Below, piece after piece: positions 46,532-46,663 of a stretch of 46,663 bases of DNA. The notes below the pieces were generated by a model, which was not told the DNA's origin, did not search any database, and was given only the letters and a program-made list of their open reading frames with translations. The stretch is taken from positions 1-46,663 of IMG/VR virus record IMGVR_UViG_3300042511_000461; one strand, given 5' to 3'. The stretch comes from a virus. Positions within the stretch are counted from its first letter, which is position 1; each line of letters starts with the position of its first letter. The translations under genes and the position numbers were made by a program.

Positions 46532-46663
46532 TTATTTTCTGTTTTCTGCTAAGAATTTTCTTAAGTTGAATCCTTCTTGTAAAGCTTCTACTGCTTTTTC
46601 TTTAGCTGGAGTTTCTTTCTTTTCTTTACCTGAGAATTTTTTATCAAATTCTTTTCTTAATTT
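46532..46663 (-). CDS. Partial unknown protein, C-terminus only
   Basis: The last 43 codons and TAA stop of a gene that enters from the right edge. The visible end is Lys/Glu-rich and helical and finishes with EGFNLRKFLAENRK. In T4 the small terminase precedes the large one, so that is a positional possibility, but the visible sequence is too short and too generic to support it. It ends before a terminator. Confidence 0.6.
   Translation of the reverse strand, partial: KLRKEFDKKFSGKEKKETPAKEKAVEALQEGFNLRKFLAENRK

Overview
The window is a contiguous piece of a T4-like (contractile-tailed) phage genome. It holds the packaging, head, neck, tail and receptor-binding genes. Every gene I can support lies on the minus strand, so the biological order runs from high to low coordinates. 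The DNA is AT-rich. Almost no start codon has a Shine-Dalgarno sequence; leaders are A-rich instead, a habit typical of Bacteroidota, so I infer a Bacteroidota (flavobacterium-like) host. Host and phage genus cannot be proved from this sequence alone.

Layout in transcription order. 46.7-44.9 kb: tail end of an unknown gene, then the large terminase (gp17-like). 44.8-40.1 kb: portal (gp20), three unknown proteins probably linked to the prohead, the prohead protease (gp21) and a small unknown. 39.9-36.9 kb: prohead core/scaffold (gp22-like, with an unusual duplicated hydrophobic module) and major capsid protein (gp23). 36.8-35.2 kb: two unknown proteins and a PhoH-like ATPase. 35.1-31.4 kb: a small structural protein, then neck/tail-completion proteins (gp13-, gp14- and gp15-like) in a chain of TAATG stop/start overlaps. 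31.4-14.0 kb: a roughly 17-kb receptor-binding locus between gp15 and gp18. It contains a 1661-residue collagen-like fibre, a fibrinogen-like protein, two paralogous LamG-type proteins, an S74-type self-cleaving collagen fibre, a glycosyltransferase, a tyrosine-rich small protein and several small proteins, two families of which are duplicated. 13.9-0.5 kb: tail sheath (gp18), tail tube (gp19), tape-measure chaperones (gp26 and a gp51-like overlapping frame), tape measure, baseplate proteins, a LysM/gp53-like protein and a baseplate-hub protein with a C-terminal M15 peptidoglycan peptidase. The left edge holds the start of what may be a DNA polymerase/exonuclease gene.

Expression signals are unusually legible. 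A TATTTAT(A) element on the coding strand precedes most transcription units by about 13-30 bases; it is the reverse complement of the T4 late-promoter core TATAAATA. Eight terminator-like hairpins divide the cluster. The most surprising element is a group I intron-like RNA (P3-P9, with P7.1/P7.2) in the 324-base gap between a LamG gene and a 113-residue gene. It interrupts no recognisable coding sequence and I could find no P1.
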